From Planococcus maitriensis (GTDB lineage Bacteria; Bacillota; Bacilli; Bacillales_A; Planococcaceae), in contig NZ_QLZQ01000002.1 in the NCBI RefSeq assembly GCF_003289925.1, positions 331,282 to 395,281 of the forward strand: a stretch of 64,000 bases of DNA, read 5' to 3'. The notes under the pieces are model-generated. The model saw only the letters and a program-made list of their open reading frames with translations, did not search any database and had not been told where the DNA came from. Position 1 is the first letter of the stretch; each line of letters opens with the position of its first letter. The position numbers and the translations under genes are program-made. Shown here in pieces: positions 63,935-64,000 of the stretch.

Positions 63935-64000
63935 TTACGCTAGAATGTCCATGACCGCCTTTACCGAGGCAGCTGACTTATCGAGCGCTTGTTTTTCTTT
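63935..64000 (-). CDS. mdh: Malate dehydrogenase, C-terminal end
   Basis: Only the last 21 codons are in the window: KEKQALDKSAASVKAVMDIL then Ala and stop. This is the usual end of the Bacillales malate/lactate dehydrogenase family protein Mdh (ALDKSxxSVK), and mdh precedes phoP in B. subtilis. Identification from such a short end depends on the synteny. Confidence 0.78.
   Translation of the reverse strand, partial: KEKQALDKSAASVKAVMDILA

Overview
The window is a nearly complete stretch of chromosomal core genome from a low-to-medium GC Bacillota. Gene order follows Bacillus subtilis closely: hem operon, ysxC-lon-clpX-tig, rph-rdgB, murI, sdhCAB, lysC, uvrC, trxA, etfAB-fad, mutS2-polX-zapA-rnhC, pheST, infC-rpmI-rplT, thrS, dnaI-dnaB-nrdR, speD, gapB, coaE-mutM-polA, phoPR and mdh. 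Sporulation genes that B. subtilis carries at several of these junctions (lonB, gerE, gerM, sspI, ytxC, by recollection of that map) are missing. An hflKC pair and a D-aspartate-ligase-like ATP-grasp gene are present instead near polA/phoPR. Together this points to a Planococcaceae member such as Planococcus or Planomicrobium; that assignment is inference. Nearly all genes lie on the minus strand. The clear exceptions are rnhC (about 34.0 kb) and a ysdB homologue (about 43.9 kb).

Layout. 1-2.7 kb: hemA-hemX-hemC with a PerR-like box upstream. 2.7-3.8 kb: a gene-free block of repeats. 3.8-11 kb: protein quality control and GTPase genes (ysxC, lon, clpX, tig, a TPR protein). 11-16 kb: OsmC, a DUF218 protein, tRNA-Arg, rdgB-rph, murI, a MarR regulator and a thioesterase. 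15.8-20.9 kb: sdhCAB and lysC with its lysine riboswitch. 21-29 kb: uvrC, trxA and a fatty-acid degradation cluster (etfA, etfB, enoyl-CoA hydratase, fadR, acyl-CoA ligase) with visible FadR and CcpA sites, then a DUF350 gene and an overlooked 26-residue membrane peptide. 29-40 kb: mutS2, polX, cvpA, zapA, rnhC, pheST with a T-box, and an rRNA methyltransferase. 39.5-42.2 kb: an accessory patch with an XRE-controlled membrane operon and a NERD-domain gene bracketed by two arrays of 21-bp repeats. 42.2-54 kb: M42 peptidase, dUTPase, ysdB, ysdA, the IF3/L35/L20 operon with its leader, thrS with a T-box, replication initiation genes, nrdR, speD and gapB. 54-64 kb: coaE, mutM, polA, hflKC, the ATP-grasp ligase, phoPR, a MaoC-like protein and the end of mdh.

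Regulation is readable at many junctions: two T-boxes (Phe, Thr), a lysine riboswitch, an L20-type leader, a sigma-W promoter, a FadR operator, cre sites, a PerR-like box and a Rex-like box. The least explained structures are the twin 21-bp arrays around the NERD gene, the hairpin repeats inserted in the thrS leader and between rpmI and rplT, the membrane micropeptide, and the cross-bridge-ligase-like gene joined to phoPR.
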